A DNA stretch of 64,000 nt from Bacteroidota bacterium. Lineage in GTDB: Bacteria; Bacteroidota; Ignavibacteria; UBA10030; UBA8401. The translations under genes and the position numbers were made by a program. Shown piece after piece: positions 9,671 through 18,316 of the stretch; position 1 is the first letter of the stretch, and each line of letters starts with the position of its first letter. Below the pieces are notes generated by a model. That model did not search any database, was not told where the DNA came from, and worked only from the letters and a program-made list of their open reading frames with translations. The DNA lies in the NCBI GenBank assembly GCA_021796215.1, contig JAJYOK010000001.1, positions 248,001 to 312,000 on the forward strand, in the 5' to 3' direction.

Positions 9671-10072
9671 TTATCCATGGTCGGGAATTGACACTTCGCT
9701 CATCCAAGAAAAAAGATCTTCAATCGCCGTAAACGGCCGCATCCTAAGCCCTCGGTTTTGCGCACAGAGCGAAAAGAATTCTGCAAGATCGAATCGTTCT
9801 AGCGGACACAAGACTGCAATCTTTGCCGGAAATCCTTTGGATGAGCCCTTGTGTATAATTGTGGCGAGATGTTGTGCAAGCTCCCAAAGCTGGAAGACTG
9901 ACAGATTTGTTTCAAGACCGCGTGAGTCGATTAGAAGATTAAAGTCTGTGAATATTCCCGGGATAGTAGCAGCATCTGAAAGCACTTGCTTCAGGTGCGC
10001 CAGATCTTCCTCGCCTTTTGGGGTAAGGTGAACGTAGTCTCGAATCTTTATGATTCTAACATCTACCGGCAT
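9671..10072 (-). CDS. Conserved hypothetical protein, STAS/SpoIIAA-like
   Basis: 133 aa, acidic and soluble. The order of elements suggests a SpoIIAA/STAS-like alpha/beta fold: strand, LLIDSRG at the position of the phosphorylatable loop, a long helix WELAQHLATII, strand KIAVLCPL, helix FDLAEFFSLCAQNRG, and the end RPFTAIEDLFSWM, which is like the last helix of SpoIIAA-like proteins. The fold call is inference. Ribosome site AAAGGAGAA before ATG. No partner kinase or phosphatase lies nearby. Confidence 0.65.
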   Translation of the reverse strand: MPVDVRIIKIRDYVHLTPKGEEDLAHLKQVLSDAATIPGIFTDFNLLIDSRGLETNLSVFQLWELAQHLATIIHKGSSKGFPAKIAVLCPLERFDLAEFFSLCAQNRGLRMRPFTAIEDLFSWMSEVSIPDHG

Positions 10073-10280
10073 GTGGGTTCTCCTTTCCTAATCAAAGTTG
10101 AGGTTGCATCTCGCATAACATTTTACAACTATCAGTAGTTGGCGTTTTGGAATACTCAACTGCTATAACCACAAATGGTGTCTCAAAGATACAAAACTTT
10201 TTATCCCCTTGTCCGCGCAATTAGTGGTAGGTGCTGTTAGCGGGCGTTTTTCTGTTGTGTCTGTCAGTTGTCTGAGCGCA

Positions 10281-10658
10281 TTATTTTTTCTGTGCACGCA
10301 GATGAGGCATTTTTGAATAATCAGTTAGTCCTAGTTTGTTGCCAAACGGGTCGGTGAACTCAACAGAAAGACCTGTCATTATTTCAAACGGTTCACTTAA
10401 AAACTGAACTCCTTTTGTTTTTAGTTCTTCGAATGCCTGTCGCACATTCTCAACTGTAAACCAAATTGCAGGTTTTGTGTTGACCTCTTTACGCATAATA
10501 ATTGCGGGTTCGTTGCCGCCAACCTTAAATGCAACCATTCCCTTTTCGGAAAAGTCGAACTTAATGTCAAGTCCCAGCTTGTTTTTGTAAAAATCTTTTG
10601 CTGTGTCCAAATTATCGGAAGGCAAAAAGAAGTTATCGTAGTCACTGATGATACTCAT
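10281..10658 (-). CDS. VOC (glyoxalase/bleomycin-resistance) superfamily protein
   Basis: 125 aa, the size of a single-domain two-motif VOC protein. Visible elements are DYDNFFLPSDNLDTAKDFY with GLDIKFD (first beta-alpha-beta-beta-beta unit), IWFTVENVRQAFEELK with GVQFLSEP (second unit), and VEFTDPFGNKLGL, the family ending. Metal ligands are not evident at every usual position. The protein could bind or modify a small molecule; the substrate is unknown. Confidence 0.88.
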   Translation of the reverse strand: MSIISDYDNFFLPSDNLDTAKDFYKNKLGLDIKFDFSEKGMVAFKVGGNEPAIIMRKEVNTKPAIWFTVENVRQAFEELKTKGVQFLSEPFEIMTGLSVEFTDPFGNKLGLTDYSKMPHLRAQKK

Positions 10659-10736
10659 TGTTATTCTGATTTAATTTGTGAAAGGTCAAGTCCAAGTTTT
10701 TAAGTTCTCCTTGTCCTGTCCCCGTTTTGTTAGTTG

Positions 10737-10943
10737 TCAATTAATCTTTTGAAAAAGGACCGTTTTATCTTTTAAGGAAATTTTTTCCACCTTGTAACCA
10801 TATTGAAGCAATTCCTTTTTATAATTCAAAAAGGAATGGTCTATTGCAATTCCTGCAATATTCTTAATTTCATCGAAGGATAATTTAAATGATTGCCCGC
10901 CATTTTTCTTAATATACTTCCACAAGGTATTATATTTACTCAT
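10737..10943 (-). CDS. Small conserved protein, DUF7662-like
   Basis: 68 aa. The pattern MSKYNTLWKYI, then SFKLSFDEI, IAGIAIDHSFLNYKKEL and a final KTVLFQKI matches a widespread family of about 70 aa proteins (DUF7662 by memory). It has mixed alpha/beta character and no membrane segment; its function is unknown. It is much richer in A+T than its neighbours, which together with the surrounding palindromes suggests acquisition. Confidence 0.72.
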   Translation of the reverse strand: MSKYNTLWKYIKKNGGQSFKLSFDEIKNIAGIAIDHSFLNYKKELLQYGYKVEKISLKDKTVLFQKIN

Positions 10944-10995
10944 GGTTCCAGGGTTGTTTTACAATGCCCGCACTACGTTGTGATACGCTTACCCG

Positions 10996-11021
10996 TCCGC
11001 CATACATTATCTTTTGGCGGA
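10996..11021. repeat. TCCGCC/GGCGGA palindrome, copy 1
   Basis: TCCGCC and GGCGGA arms separated by 14 nt. The same arms, with 3-nt loops, occur at 19889-19903 and 30325-30339, always between genes. Confidence 0.4.
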
Positions 11022-11239
11022 TGAGCGACGGAACTATTTGAATTATGCCTTAGACGTTTTTAAAACCAATGTGGCGTGCTATATCCCATAACTTGTGGTG
11101 CTATGGCGTAAGAAGTGTAGAAGAATTTACTCCAAATGTCAAGCACCTGTCGCTGCATTTTTTTTCTTAACGTCTTTGCGTGAGTAACCCGCATTTTTTT
11201 TCTCGTACCCAATGTCCCGCCGTGAACGCCTTAACGTCA

Positions 11240-11270
11240 GATGGTCTCCACTTTTACAGTGGAGACCATC
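11240..11270. repeat. Perfect 12-bp hairpin near the REP array
   Basis: GATGGTCTCCAC pairs without mismatch with GTGGAGACCATC across a 7-nt loop. It is preceded by AACGTCA, the same leader that opens the type B REP units further right, so it may be an enlarged REP relative. No T-run follows on the + side. Confidence 0.6.
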
Positions 11271-11410
11271 GTATTACTTTTTTCTTCACACCGCCGGCGG
11301 GGGAGGAGTTGGCGGTTCGGTTCCTGCTTTGCCGCCGCCTCCCGAAGTTATCGGTTCAAACTCGATAAGCACTGCGGGTTGGTTTGCAAAATCAGACGTT
11401 TCGGTTACCG

Positions 11411-11485
11411 GATGTCTGACGCGTAGCGTCTGACATCATTTTTTCTTTCTTCACTCAAAACGTCAGATGCTTTGCATCAGACGTT
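11411..11485. repeat. REP pair A-B (BIME) downstream of the RAYT gene
   Basis: Unit A (11411-11437) is a 27-nt hairpin: GATGTC, an unpaired T, GACGC, a 3-nt loop, GCGTC, an unpaired T, GACATC. Unit B (11459-11485) has the same build with A opposite A: AACGTC, A, GATGC, TTT, GCATC, A, GACGTT. A mismatch in the middle of a short stem is typical of REP hairpins recognised by RAYT proteins. Confidence 0.85.
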
Positions 11486-11495
11486 CTCGCCACCG

Positions 11496-11574
11496 GATGT
11501 CTGACGCGTAGCGTCTGACATCTTTCTTGCTACTCTCGCTAAACGTCAGACAGCACAAAACGCTGTCAGACGTT
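11496..11574. repeat. 79-bp BIME, left copy (A-spacer-B)
   Basis: REP unit A (11496-11522), a 19-nt spacer, and a longer B unit (11542-11574; AACGTC-A-GACAGC arms around a 7-nt loop). The same 79-bp block recurs in direct orientation at 12228-12306 with two differences, so the two copies frame the transposase gene. Confidence 0.9.
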
Positions 11575-11584
11575 CTCGCCATCG

Positions 11585-11611
11585 GATGTCTGACACGTAT
11601 TGTCTGACATC
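11585..11611. repeat. REP unit A, variant next to the RAYT stop
   Basis: 27-nt relative of unit A whose inner arm has decayed (GACAC opposite TTGTC). It ends 12 nt before the stop of the transposase gene and follows the B unit after the standard 10-nt linker. Confidence 0.8.
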
Positions 11612-11623
11612 TTTTTCCCCCAA

Positions 11624-12253
11624 TCATATCCAGAATTCCTTCTTCACAGCTGTAATCATTTCCTCGGAATACTTTTGGAAATCCGATAAATGTTGAAAAT
11701 GTTGCATGATGAATTCCCTGTCGGGCAACGATCCGTTTCTCAATCCGGTTAAGTCGCGGTAGCTGGAATACTGCCATTCTCCCATTCGCTTGACCAGTTG
11801 TGCCCGTACAGGGTTTTGATGGATGTATGAAATCAACGTCAGCAAATAGAATTCGTCGTCAATCCTTCGTGCTTTCGATCTCGGCTGGAGTAAGCTTCCA
11901 TGACGATTATATGTTTCGTTGATAGCTTTCGTATAGCCGCCAAGGAGTGCGGCGATATTCCTTTTCAGCGCGGCACAATCGCTGGTAACAATTTTTATCA
12001 GAAAGTGAAAGTGAGTTGGCATTAAGCAATAGGCAAGTGTTGAAACTGAGTCTTCCATATAGTGCCGGTATCGCTCGAGAAAAAAAATATAATTCTGGTC
12101 TTTTTTAAAAAGGGACTCTTCATTGTTTGAGCGATTGTAGAAGTGGTAATATTTGCCCGTTTCCAATACCAAGGTAGGTTGTTGAGATGTCTTAATTGAT
12201 ATGTTTTTGAAGCCGTTCTCGCTATCGGATGTCTGACGCGCAGCGTCTGACAT
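11624..12253 (-). CDS. REP-associated tyrosine transposase (RAYT)
   Basis: 209 aa Y1/HUH endonuclease of the IS200-like TnpA_REP family, which nicks and joins single-stranded DNA at REP hairpins. Visible motifs are YHFYNRSNNEE near residue 36, the HUH pair in PTHFHFLIK (His81, His83), the catalytic Tyr107 in GGYTKAIN, and YIHQNPVRAQLVKRMGEWQYSS, the family's C-terminal signature. The gene is flanked by A-B REP arrays on both sides. The only ATG in front of the conserved part lies inside the right REP-A unit; an internal TTG near codon 28 is the alternative start. All catalytic residues are present, so it may be active. Confidence 0.93.
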   Translation of the reverse strand: MSDAARQTSDSENGFKNISIKTSQQPTLVLETGKYYHFYNRSNNEESLFKKDQNYIFFLERYRHYMEDSVSTLAYCLMPTHFHFLIKIVTSDCAALKRNIAALLGGYTKAINETYNRHGSLLQPRSKARRIDDEFYLLTLISYIHQNPVRAQLVKRMGEWQYSSYRDLTGLRNGSLPDREFIMQHFQHLSDFQKYSEEMITAVKKEFWI

Positions 12254-12306
12254 CTTGCTTGCTACTCTCGCTAAACGTCAGACAGCACAAAACGCTGTCA
12301 GACGTT
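12228..12306. repeat. 79-bp BIME, right copy, overlapping the RAYT start
   Basis: REP A (12228-12254), a 19-nt spacer and REP B (12274-12306). It is a direct repeat of 11496-11574; unit A differs at one loop base and the spacer at one base. The first 8 codons of the transposase frame are unit A read on the minus strand, so this hairpin covers the translation start. Confidence 0.9.
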
Positions 12307-12326
12307 ATCAGTACCGTTGTCCGGTC

Positions 12327-13067
12327 TTACCCCAGTGCAGCTTTCAAATACTCGCGGTTCATCCGTGCAATGTTCGAGACAGAAATTTCTTTCGGACATT
12401 CAGCTTCGCATGCGTAAGTGTTCGAGCAGGAGCCGAATCCTTCCTTATCCATTTGTGCAAGCATTGCCTCAACGCGTTCTTTTCGTTCCTGCTGTCCCTG
12501 AGGAAGCAGAGCGAGCTGCGACACTTTCGCCGCAACGAAGAGCGAGGCAGACGCATTCTTGCACGCCGCAACGCACGCGCCGCATCCGATGCACGCCGCC
12601 GCAGAGAACGCTTCGTCCGCAATCGTCTTCGGAATGGGGATCGCATTGGCATCCGGCACACCGCCGGTGTTCACCGAAACAAATCCGCCCGCCTGCATAA
12701 TGCGGTCGAACGCCGTCCGGTCAATGATAAGGTCTTTAATCACGGGGAACGCTTGTGCGCGGAACGGCTCGACAGTGATCAGGTCGCCGTCAACAAAGCT
12801 TCGCATGTGAAGCTGGCACGCCGCGCCGCCTTTTTGAGGACCGTGCGCGCGCCCTTTAATGAACATGCCGCAGCTTCCGCAAATCCCTTCGCGGCAGTCG
12901 TGGTCGAACGCAATCGGTTCCTGATTTTTTTCTACGAGATCATGATTGACGGCGTCAAGCATTTCAAGGAACGACATATCCGGCGTGATGTTCGTCGCCG
13001 TGTAGGATTCAAATCGTCCTTCGGAATTTCTATTCTTCTGCCGCCAGACTTTTAATGTGAAATTCAT
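12327..13067 (-). CDS. sdhB: Succinate dehydrogenase/fumarate reductase iron-sulfur subunit
   Basis: 246 aa electron-transfer subunit between the flavoprotein and the membrane anchor. The 2Fe-2S cluster ligands are Cys58, Cys63, Cys66 ([11 protein letters not shown]) and Cys84. The C-terminal ferredoxin domain has [11 protein letters not shown] and [12 protein letters not shown], which supply ligands for the 4Fe-4S and 3Fe-4S clusters. It is third in a sdhC-sdhA-sdhB run on the minus strand, 109 nt after sdhA, and its stop is close to the right BIME. Direction of catalysis cannot be told from sequence; with aconitase and an aerobic oxidase nearby, succinate oxidation is likely. Confidence 0.96.
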   Translation of the reverse strand: MNFTLKVWRQKNRNSEGRFESYTATNITPDMSFLEMLDAVNHDLVEKNQEPIAFDHDCREGICGSCGMFIKGRAHGPQKGGAACQLHMRSFVDGDLITVEPFRAQAFPVIKDLIIDRTAFDRIMQAGGFVSVNTGGVPDANAIPIPKTIADEAFSAAACIGCGACVAACKNASASLFVAAKVSQLALLPQGQQERKERVEAMLAQMDKEGFGSCSNTYACEAECPKEISVSNIARMNREYLKAALG

Positions 13068-13176
13068 TTCAACTTTCTCCTTGAGTGTCGCTAAAAATTA
13101 ATATTCTATAGTCAGTACTTAGTAGTCAGGCTTCTTCCATTTTCCATACTGCCTGCTGATTACTTCTCACTGATTT

Positions 13177-15090
13177 TTACTTATAGCTTCTCTGTGTTAG
13201 ATGAACATTCTCGAACTTCAGCGCTTCCTTGTGCAGTTTCGGCGCCTTGCCGGTTCCGCCGAATTCCCACGCTGCGACGTATGCAAATTTCTTGTCGTTG
13301 CGTTTCGCTTCATTTTCGTCGGTTTGATATTCTTCGCGCAAGTGACAGCCGCACGATTCTTCGCGGTGCAGCGCGTCCCGTGCGATCATCTCGCCTAACT
13401 CCATGAAGTCTGCAACGCGGTGCGCCTTTTCCAGCTCGGGATTCAGATCGTTCGCTTTACCGGGAATCCTTACATCGCTCCAGAATTGTTTTCTCAGTGC
13501 GGTGATCATCGAGATCGCTTTTTTTAGTCCCGCTTCGTTGCGCGCCATGCCGACATGTTCCCACAAAATTTTCCCTAATTCTTTGTGGAGGTCGTCAACA
13601 GTGCGCTTACCCTGCGCGGACATAAGCTGTTCGGTTTTCTCCGAGATCGCTTTTTTCGATTCCGTAAACGCTTCGTGATCTTCTTTCACCGGTTTGAATT
13701 TGTTCGTTGCAAGATAATCGCCGATGGTATAGGGAATGACGAAGTAGCCGTCGGCAAGTCCCTGCATCAACGCGCTTGCGCCAAGACGGTTCGCGCCATG
13801 ATCGGAGAAATTCGCTTCGCCGAGAACGAACATGCCGGGAATCGTGCTCATCAGATTGTAATCAACCCACAAGCCGCCCATCGTGTAGTGAACGGCAGGG
13901 TAGATGCGCATCGGTGTTTGATATGCGTTCTCGCCCGTGATGCGTTGGTACATATCGAAGAGATTTCCGTATTTTTCTTCAACCCATTGCTTGCCGTTGC
14001 GTGCAATCGCGTCTGCGAAGTCAAGATACACGGCAAGTCCGGTTGATCCGACGCCGCGTCCTTGGTCGCACACTTCCTTTGCACGCCGCGAAGCGACGTC
14101 ACGCGGAACAAGATTGCCGAAGGAAGGATAGAGGCGTTCGAGATAATAATCGCGCTCTTCCATCGGAATATCTTTCGGGCTTCGTTTATCGCCTTTTTGT
14201 TTCGGAACCCAAATGCGTCCGTCGTTGCGCAAGCTTTCGCTCATCAGCGTCAGCTTCGATTGATGTTCGCTTGCGAGCGGAATGCACGTCGGGTGAATTT
14301 GCGTGAAGCACGGATTGGCGAAGAATGCGCCTTTCTTGTGCGCGCGCCAAATCGCCGTTGCGTTCGATTGTTTCGCATTGGTTGAAAGATAGAAAACGTT
14401 GCCGTATCCGCCGGTTGCGAGAATCACCGCATCGCCGATGTACGTTTCAAGTTCTCCGTTTATCATATTGCGGACAATAACGCCGCGCGCCTGCCCGTCA
14501 ATGACAACGAGATCCATCATATCGCGGCGGTCATAGAATTTCACCTGTCCCTTATGAATCTGACGGGAAAGTGCTGAGTATGCTCCAAGAAGCAATTGTT
14601 GTCCGGTTTGTCCGCGCGCGTAGAATGTGCGCGAGACCTGCGCGCCGCCGAACGAGCGGTTATCAAGCAATCCGCCGTACTCGCGGGCGAAGGGAACGCC
14701 TTGCGCAACGCATTGGTCAATAATGCTTCCGCTGACTTGCGCGAGACGGTACACGTTCGCTTCGCGTGCGCGGAAGTCGCCGCCTTTGACTGTGTCGTAG
14801 AACAGCCGCCAAATGCTGTCGTCGTCATTCGGATAATTTTTCGGTGCGTTGATTCCGCCCTGCGCGGCAATGCTGTGCGCGCGGCGCGGAGATTCATGGT
14901 AGCAGAGTGATGTCACTCTGTATCCAAGTTCCGCCAGAGACGCGGCGGCAGAAGCCCCGGCAAGCCCGGTTCCGACAACGATGATATGATATTTTCTTTT
15001 GTTGGAAGGATTGACAAGCTTCAGATTAAATCTGTGCGTGTCCCATTTTTTTTCTAATGGTCCATCGGGAATTTTGGCATCTAACGTCAT
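13177..15090 (-). CDS. sdhA: Succinate dehydrogenase/fumarate reductase flavoprotein subunit
   Basis: 637 aa catalytic subunit. The FAD-binding [13 protein letters not shown] lies near residue 42, and [11 protein letters not shown] (the His attaching FAD and the following loop) follows near residue 76. Substrate and catalytic motifs include [17 protein letters not shown] and the late GGLWVDY and [12 protein letters not shown] segments. I place the start at ATG 15090 (MTLDAKIP), 2 nt after the sdhC stop; the longer frame would overlap sdhC by about 100 nt with unrelated residues. The type resembles the enzymes of Bacteroidota and Bacillus with a di-haem b558 anchor. Confidence 0.96.
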   Translation of the reverse strand: MTLDAKIPDGPLEKKWDTHRFNLKLVNPSNKRKYHIIVVGTGLAGASAAASLAELGYRVTSLCYHESPRRAHSIAAQGGINAPKNYPNDDDSIWRLFYDTVKGGDFRAREANVYRLAQVSGSIIDQCVAQGVPFAREYGGLLDNRSFGGAQVSRTFYARGQTGQQLLLGAYSALSRQIHKGQVKFYDRRDMMDLVVIDGQARGVIVRNMINGELETYIGDAVILATGGYGNVFYLSTNAKQSNATAIWRAHKKGAFFANPCFTQIHPTCIPLASEHQSKLTLMSESLRNDGRIWVPKQKGDKRSPKDIPMEERDYYLERLYPSFGNLVPRDVASRRAKEVCDQGRGVGSTGLAVYLDFADAIARNGKQWVEEKYGNLFDMYQRITGENAYQTPMRIYPAVHYTMGGLWVDYNLMSTIPGMFVLGEANFSDHGANRLGASALMQGLADGYFVIPYTIGDYLATNKFKPVKEDHEAFTESKKAISEKTEQLMSAQGKRTVDDLHKELGKILWEHVGMARNEAGLKKAISMITALRKQFWSDVRIPGKANDLNPELEKAHRVADFMELGEMIARDALHREESCGCHLREEYQTDENEAKRNDKKFAYVAAWEFGGTGKAPKLHKEALKFENVHLTQRSYK

Positions 15091-15092
15091 AA

Positions 15093-15767
15093 TTAATTCA
15101 TACCTCCGAAATGAGTAGTCCAGAGAAAATAGATCGGCATGGAGGCGAACCCGAGCGGAATAAGGAGCCAGAAGATAACGCCAATCCACTCAACTAATGA
15201 TTGGTATTTCTTTCCACGAATGCCGAATGTTTGAAACGCCGATTGAAATCCGTGCCGCAAATGATAGCCGAGAAGCACAAGCGCGGCGAGATAGAAGAGG
15301 CAGTACCACGTGCTTGAAAAAGCAAAGACCACAAGATCGTACATTGACGGATTTTCACTCGGGAAGAACCGCGACGGCACGAAGAATGTGCGGAGATGAA
15401 TCACAAGGAAAATGAAAACGATGCTGCCGGAGAGAAACGATATCCGCGAGGCGAGTTCACTGTTCGCTGACTTATGATTTTGCGTGTAATTTTTCGGGCG
15501 TGCTTTTCTGTTGCGCCACCACAAGATCGTTGCCGTGAGAATGTGGAAAAAGAATGCGAGAAAGAGGACGATCTCGACTGTGCGGATGAAGATGTTGTGG
15601 CTCATCGTTTCCGAGTATTCGTTGAATGCCGCACCGCCGTCGTTGACGAAGAGAAGAAAATTCCCTGCCAGGTGTTCGACGAGAAATGTGCACAGGAACA
15701 GTCCGGTAAGTCCGACGATAAATTTTTTACCGACCGATGATCTGTAAATGTTTGTGAAGGTTCCCAT
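15093..15767 (-). CDS. sdhC: Succinate dehydrogenase cytochrome b558 subunit
   Basis: 224 aa membrane anchor with five predicted helices. Histidines suited to bind two haems sit in [32 protein letters not shown] and [13 protein letters not shown]. This five-helix single-polypeptide anchor is the b558 family used by Bacteroidota, Chlorobi relatives and Bacillus. It passes electrons from SdhB to quinone. It is the first gene of sdhCAB; 201 nt separate it from ftsX. Confidence 0.94.
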   Translation of the reverse strand: MGTFTNIYRSSVGKKFIVGLTGLFLCTFLVEHLAGNFLLFVNDGGAAFNEYSETMSHNIFIRTVEIVLFLAFFFHILTATILWWRNRKARPKNYTQNHKSANSELASRISFLSGSIVFIFLVIHLRTFFVPSRFFPSENPSMYDLVVFAFSSTWYCLFYLAALVLLGYHLRHGFQSAFQTFGIRGKKYQSLVEWIGVIFWLLIPLGFASMPIYFLWTTHFGGMN

Positions 15768-15968
15768 AGTTGAATTGTAGTTTAATGTTGAAAACCGCGC
15801 CAGAGGCGCGCGCGTTGAAATGATATTTCAAAAACCTGAACAATAATATGGAAAAAATGTTCGTAAAAGCAAGAGGAAAAAGATGAATGATGGCGAATGG
15901 AATATGAGAAACGGAAGATGAAAGTATAGATTGATGGACTAATGTTTTCTCTATTCCGCCTTTCATTT

Positions 15969-16844
15969 TCAGCCAATGCTTTCACCAATGAATTTCCGGA
16001 TGGAGAACATACTGCCGATCATGCCGAGAACAATTCCGGCAGCGAACACGACGCCGTAGAACCACGGCTGAACAAGCACGATCTCCGCAAGTTCGCTTCC
16101 TAATAATTGCGCAGCATAATGAATGATGCTGTACAAAATTCCGGCGGCGAAAGCTCCGCCGAGAAATCCCTGAATGATCCCTTCAATGATAAACGGCATC
16201 CGGATGAATGCCCGTGTTGCACCGACCAGCTTCATTGTTGTGATGATCGTTCGTTTTGCATAAATCGCCAGCCGGATAGTGTTCGCTACGAGGATGATTG
16301 CTATGATTGTTAAACCAATGCCGAGTGCCAGGCTGATCAATACGAACGCGCGTGAACGCCGGTCAAGCAATTCAAGCAGCGTTTTTCGGTAGATTACATC
16401 GTCAATGCCGGCGGTTGCTTTAAGCTGTTGGTAAATGACACTGGCGCTGTCGGAATTCTTGTACCCGTCTGCAAGATGAATTTTGAATGAAGCAGGGAGC
16501 GGATTAAAATCGAGCACGCTGTGAATATCTTCGCCGAATTCATTTTTGAAAATTTTCGCCGCTTGTTCTTTTGAAATGAATGTCACCGATTGAATGCCGG
16601 GAATCGCAAGCAGCCGTTTCTCGATCACCGGATAGGTCTGCTCGTCAATTGGCTCTTCGAGAAATGCCTCCATTTCCACGCGGTTGCGGAGCGATTGAAC
16701 GATGTCGCTCGTGTTCCGGTAAATGATTGCAAATACGCCGAGCAGGATAAGCGAGATGGTGATGGTAAAAACAGATATCGCCATCGAAAGCCGTGTCCGC
16801 TTAAAGCCGGAAATGCCTTCTTTCAGAATGTAAGAAAAGCTCAT
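15969..16844 (-). CDS. ftsX: Cell-division protein FtsX (permease-like)
   Basis: 291 aa. Four membrane helices, one at residues 20-42 and three in the C-terminal half, flank an extracytoplasmic domain (about 45-165) with the MEAFLEEP strand and a VTFISKEQAAKIF helix typical of FtsX. The conserved ITTMKLVGATRAFIRMPFIIEG segment, which contacts the FtsE ATPase, is present. FtsEX signals to murein hydrolases at the septum. ftsE is not adjacent here, and the neighbours on both sides are separated by gaps, so the partner must be elsewhere. Confidence 0.92.
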   Translation of the reverse strand: MSFSYILKEGISGFKRTRLSMAISVFTITISLILLGVFAIIYRNTSDIVQSLRNRVEMEAFLEEPIDEQTYPVIEKRLLAIPGIQSVTFISKEQAAKIFKNEFGEDIHSVLDFNPLPASFKIHLADGYKNSDSASVIYQQLKATAGIDDVIYRKTLLELLDRRSRAFVLISLALGIGLTIIAIILVANTIRLAIYAKRTIITTMKLVGATRAFIRMPFIIEGIIQGFLGGAFAAGILYSIIHYAAQLLGSELAEIVLVQPWFYGVVFAAGIVLGMIGSMFSIRKFIGESIG

Positions 16845-16869
16845 GTTTGGGAAGGAGATAATTGCATAA

Positions 16870-16924
16870 ATGGATTACTGGATAATTGGATTATTGGAAC
16901 ACTTGTTTTATTTCCATTTATCCA
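16870..16924 (+). repeat. Dispersed 55-bp element, copy 1
   Basis: Starts with ATGGATTACTGGAT, continues with TTGG and TTATTGGA blocks, and ends with CCATTTATCCA. The same order of blocks with only a few changes occurs on the opposite strand at 36659-36714. Both copies lie between genes. Confidence 0.7.
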
Positions 16925-16962
16925 ATGATCAACAATCCTTTTTAAGATAGTTTTGTGCTTCA

Positions 16963-17799
16963 TTATTTGGTTATTGTTTTTCCTGTCTCGTACGAACCGA
17001 GGTTTTTAAAATATGTCGTTACTTCCTGCAAATGATTAAGGGCGTTCACACATTCTTTCTGCCGCGCATCCGCGCGAATATCCACATAGAATAAATATTC
17101 CCACGGCTTGCCGATCATCGGGCGCGATTCGATTTTCAACAAATTGATGTTGCGGAGCGCGAAGACTGCAAGGCTGTGAAAAAGAGAGCCGGGAATATTT
17201 TTCGCCGCGAAGATGATTGATGTTTTCGCATGCCGCTTCGGATTGACCGGCTTCCGCGCGATGATGAGAAACCGGGTGAAGTTTTGCCGGCTTGTTTCGA
17301 TGCCCGTGTGAAGAATATTGAGGTGATAATGCACGGCGGCGCGCGCGCTGGCAACTGCGGCGGCCGTTGTGCGGTGTTCGCTCGCAATCATTTTTGCTGC
17401 ACCGGCAGTATCATAGTACGGATGAATTGTCACGTTTTTCATCTTGCGCAGAAATTCTTCCGACTGTCCAAGCGCCTGAGGATGAGAATAGACGTCGCGG
17501 ATATTTTTCAGCGATACTCCCGGCAGCGCAAGAAGGTTCATCACAATGCGCAGCGTAATTTCTCCGACGATGAAGACATTGAACTTCTGCAGCAAATCAT
17601 AATTCTGATGCACGCTGCCGAAGAGAGAATTTTCTATCGGCACAACGGCAAAATCAGATGTGCGCGCCGCGACGTCGGTAAAAATATCGAAGAACGATTC
17701 ACGCGCAACGGCGGTACATGATTTTCCAAAATACGCCAGCGCCGCCTGCTCGCTGAATGCGCCCGGTTCTCCTTGATATGAGATGCGGAGTTTTTTCAT
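16963..17799 (-). CDS. pheA: Prephenate dehydratase
   Basis: 278 aa monofunctional enzyme that converts prephenate to phenylpyruvate for phenylalanine synthesis. The catalytic domain (1-185) begins ISYQGEPGAFSEQAA, has VVPIENSLFGSV, SHPQALGQ, and the NFTRFLII motif whose Thr is catalytic. Residues about 190-275 form the ACT regulatory domain with KIESRP, the phenylalanine-binding motif, so feedback inhibition is expected. No chorismate mutase domain is fused. It lies 4 nt after a lipoprotein gene, at the end of the ybaB-recR run. Confidence 0.95.
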   Translation of the reverse strand: MKKLRISYQGEPGAFSEQAALAYFGKSCTAVARESFFDIFTDVAARTSDFAVVPIENSLFGSVHQNYDLLQKFNVFIVGEITLRIVMNLLALPGVSLKNIRDVYSHPQALGQSEEFLRKMKNVTIHPYYDTAGAAKMIASEHRTTAAAVASARAAVHYHLNILHTGIETSRQNFTRFLIIARKPVNPKRHAKTSIIFAAKNIPGSLFHSLAVFALRNINLLKIESRPMIGKPWEYLFYVDIRADARQKECVNALNHLQEVTTYFKNLGSYETGKTITK

Positions 17800-17803
17800 T
17801 TTG

Positions 17804-18316
17804 TTAGAAGTTCGATTCGTCCCGCCACAATGTGATCATCCAAATGTCGTTCGGTGTTGTGCGTGCAAGAGCGAAGCTTGCGTAGCCGTCAATGCGGATG
17901 ATATCATTTGCATCGAAGGTCACTGTCAGGTTAAAATTCCTTACGATCGTTCCTTTCAAGCCTGTTTCATCGAACGTGCTGTCAATAATGTTATTCCACA
18001 CGAGATCGAGCCGTTGTACATTTTGAAACAAGCCGTACGTTGTTCGCATCTCGTCATCGCGCCCCCAAAAGACATCCACACCTTTGTCGTAGTCGCGATA
18101 TGTGAAAATAAAATTTTGTGCGAGAAGTCCGCCATAGAGTGTCGTGTCTTGAAAAGAATATGCCTGCTTGAAATTCTGAAAGATGCCTTCGATGGTATGC
18201 TGATCGCCGAGAACCGAGCCTGAGTGACTCGGCGAGTTGTCCAGCTTTGGCGCAAACGGATTGACACATGCGCAGAGGATTGTTGCAAGCGCCATCGCGG
18301 CAAGTGAGACTTTCAT
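17804..18316 (-). CDS. Lipoprotein with NTF2/SnoaL-like body
   Basis: 170 aa. The signal ends at ILCAC, with Cys15 or Cys17 as the likely lipidated residue. The remainder (about 40-165) has the order IEGIFQNFKQAYSFQDTTLY, FIFTYRDY, then a strand-rich end closing with IWMITLWRDES, which fits a SnoaL/NTF2-like cone-shaped domain. The fold is inferred from the pattern, and the function is unknown. It overlaps the upstream lipoprotein gene by 4 nt, and both proteins end in a similar IW/W-R motif, suggesting they are diverged paralogues. Confidence 0.75.
   Translation of the reverse strand: MKVSLAAMALATILCACVNPFAPKLDNSPSHSGSVLGDQHTIEGIFQNFKQAYSFQDTTLYGGLLAQNFIFTYRDYDKGVDVFWGRDDEMRTTYGLFQNVQRLDLVWNNIIDSTFDETGLKGTIVRNFNLTVTFDANDIIRIDGYASFALARTTPNDIWMITLWRDESNF

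Larger units (their letters stand above)
10944..11410. other. Non-coding gap before the REP array
   Basis: No credible gene. It holds a TCCGCC...GGCGGA palindrome (10996-11021) and a perfect 12-bp stem (11240-11270). A half REP unit (11391-11400) directly precedes the REP array. Short open frames here have no family resemblance. Confidence 0.6.

Noticed and set aside
8750-10280. Integron cassette array with attC sites
   Set aside because: Some gaps hold GTTAG/CTAAC motifs and short hairpins, but the core-site pairs do not match consensus, their orientation is inconsistent (for example GTTAGGT before the DHFR-like gene reads the wrong way), and no integrase is present. Kept only as a hypothesis.
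11411-12306. CRISPR array
   Set aside because: The repeats are alternating palindromes of two types with 10-21 nt linkers, some of the linkers conserved; no unique spacers and no cas genes. They are REP/BIME units.
12255-13055. Long open frame (266 codons) opposite sdhB
   Set aside because: It is the mirror of a well-supported gene, Arg-rich and without family resemblance.
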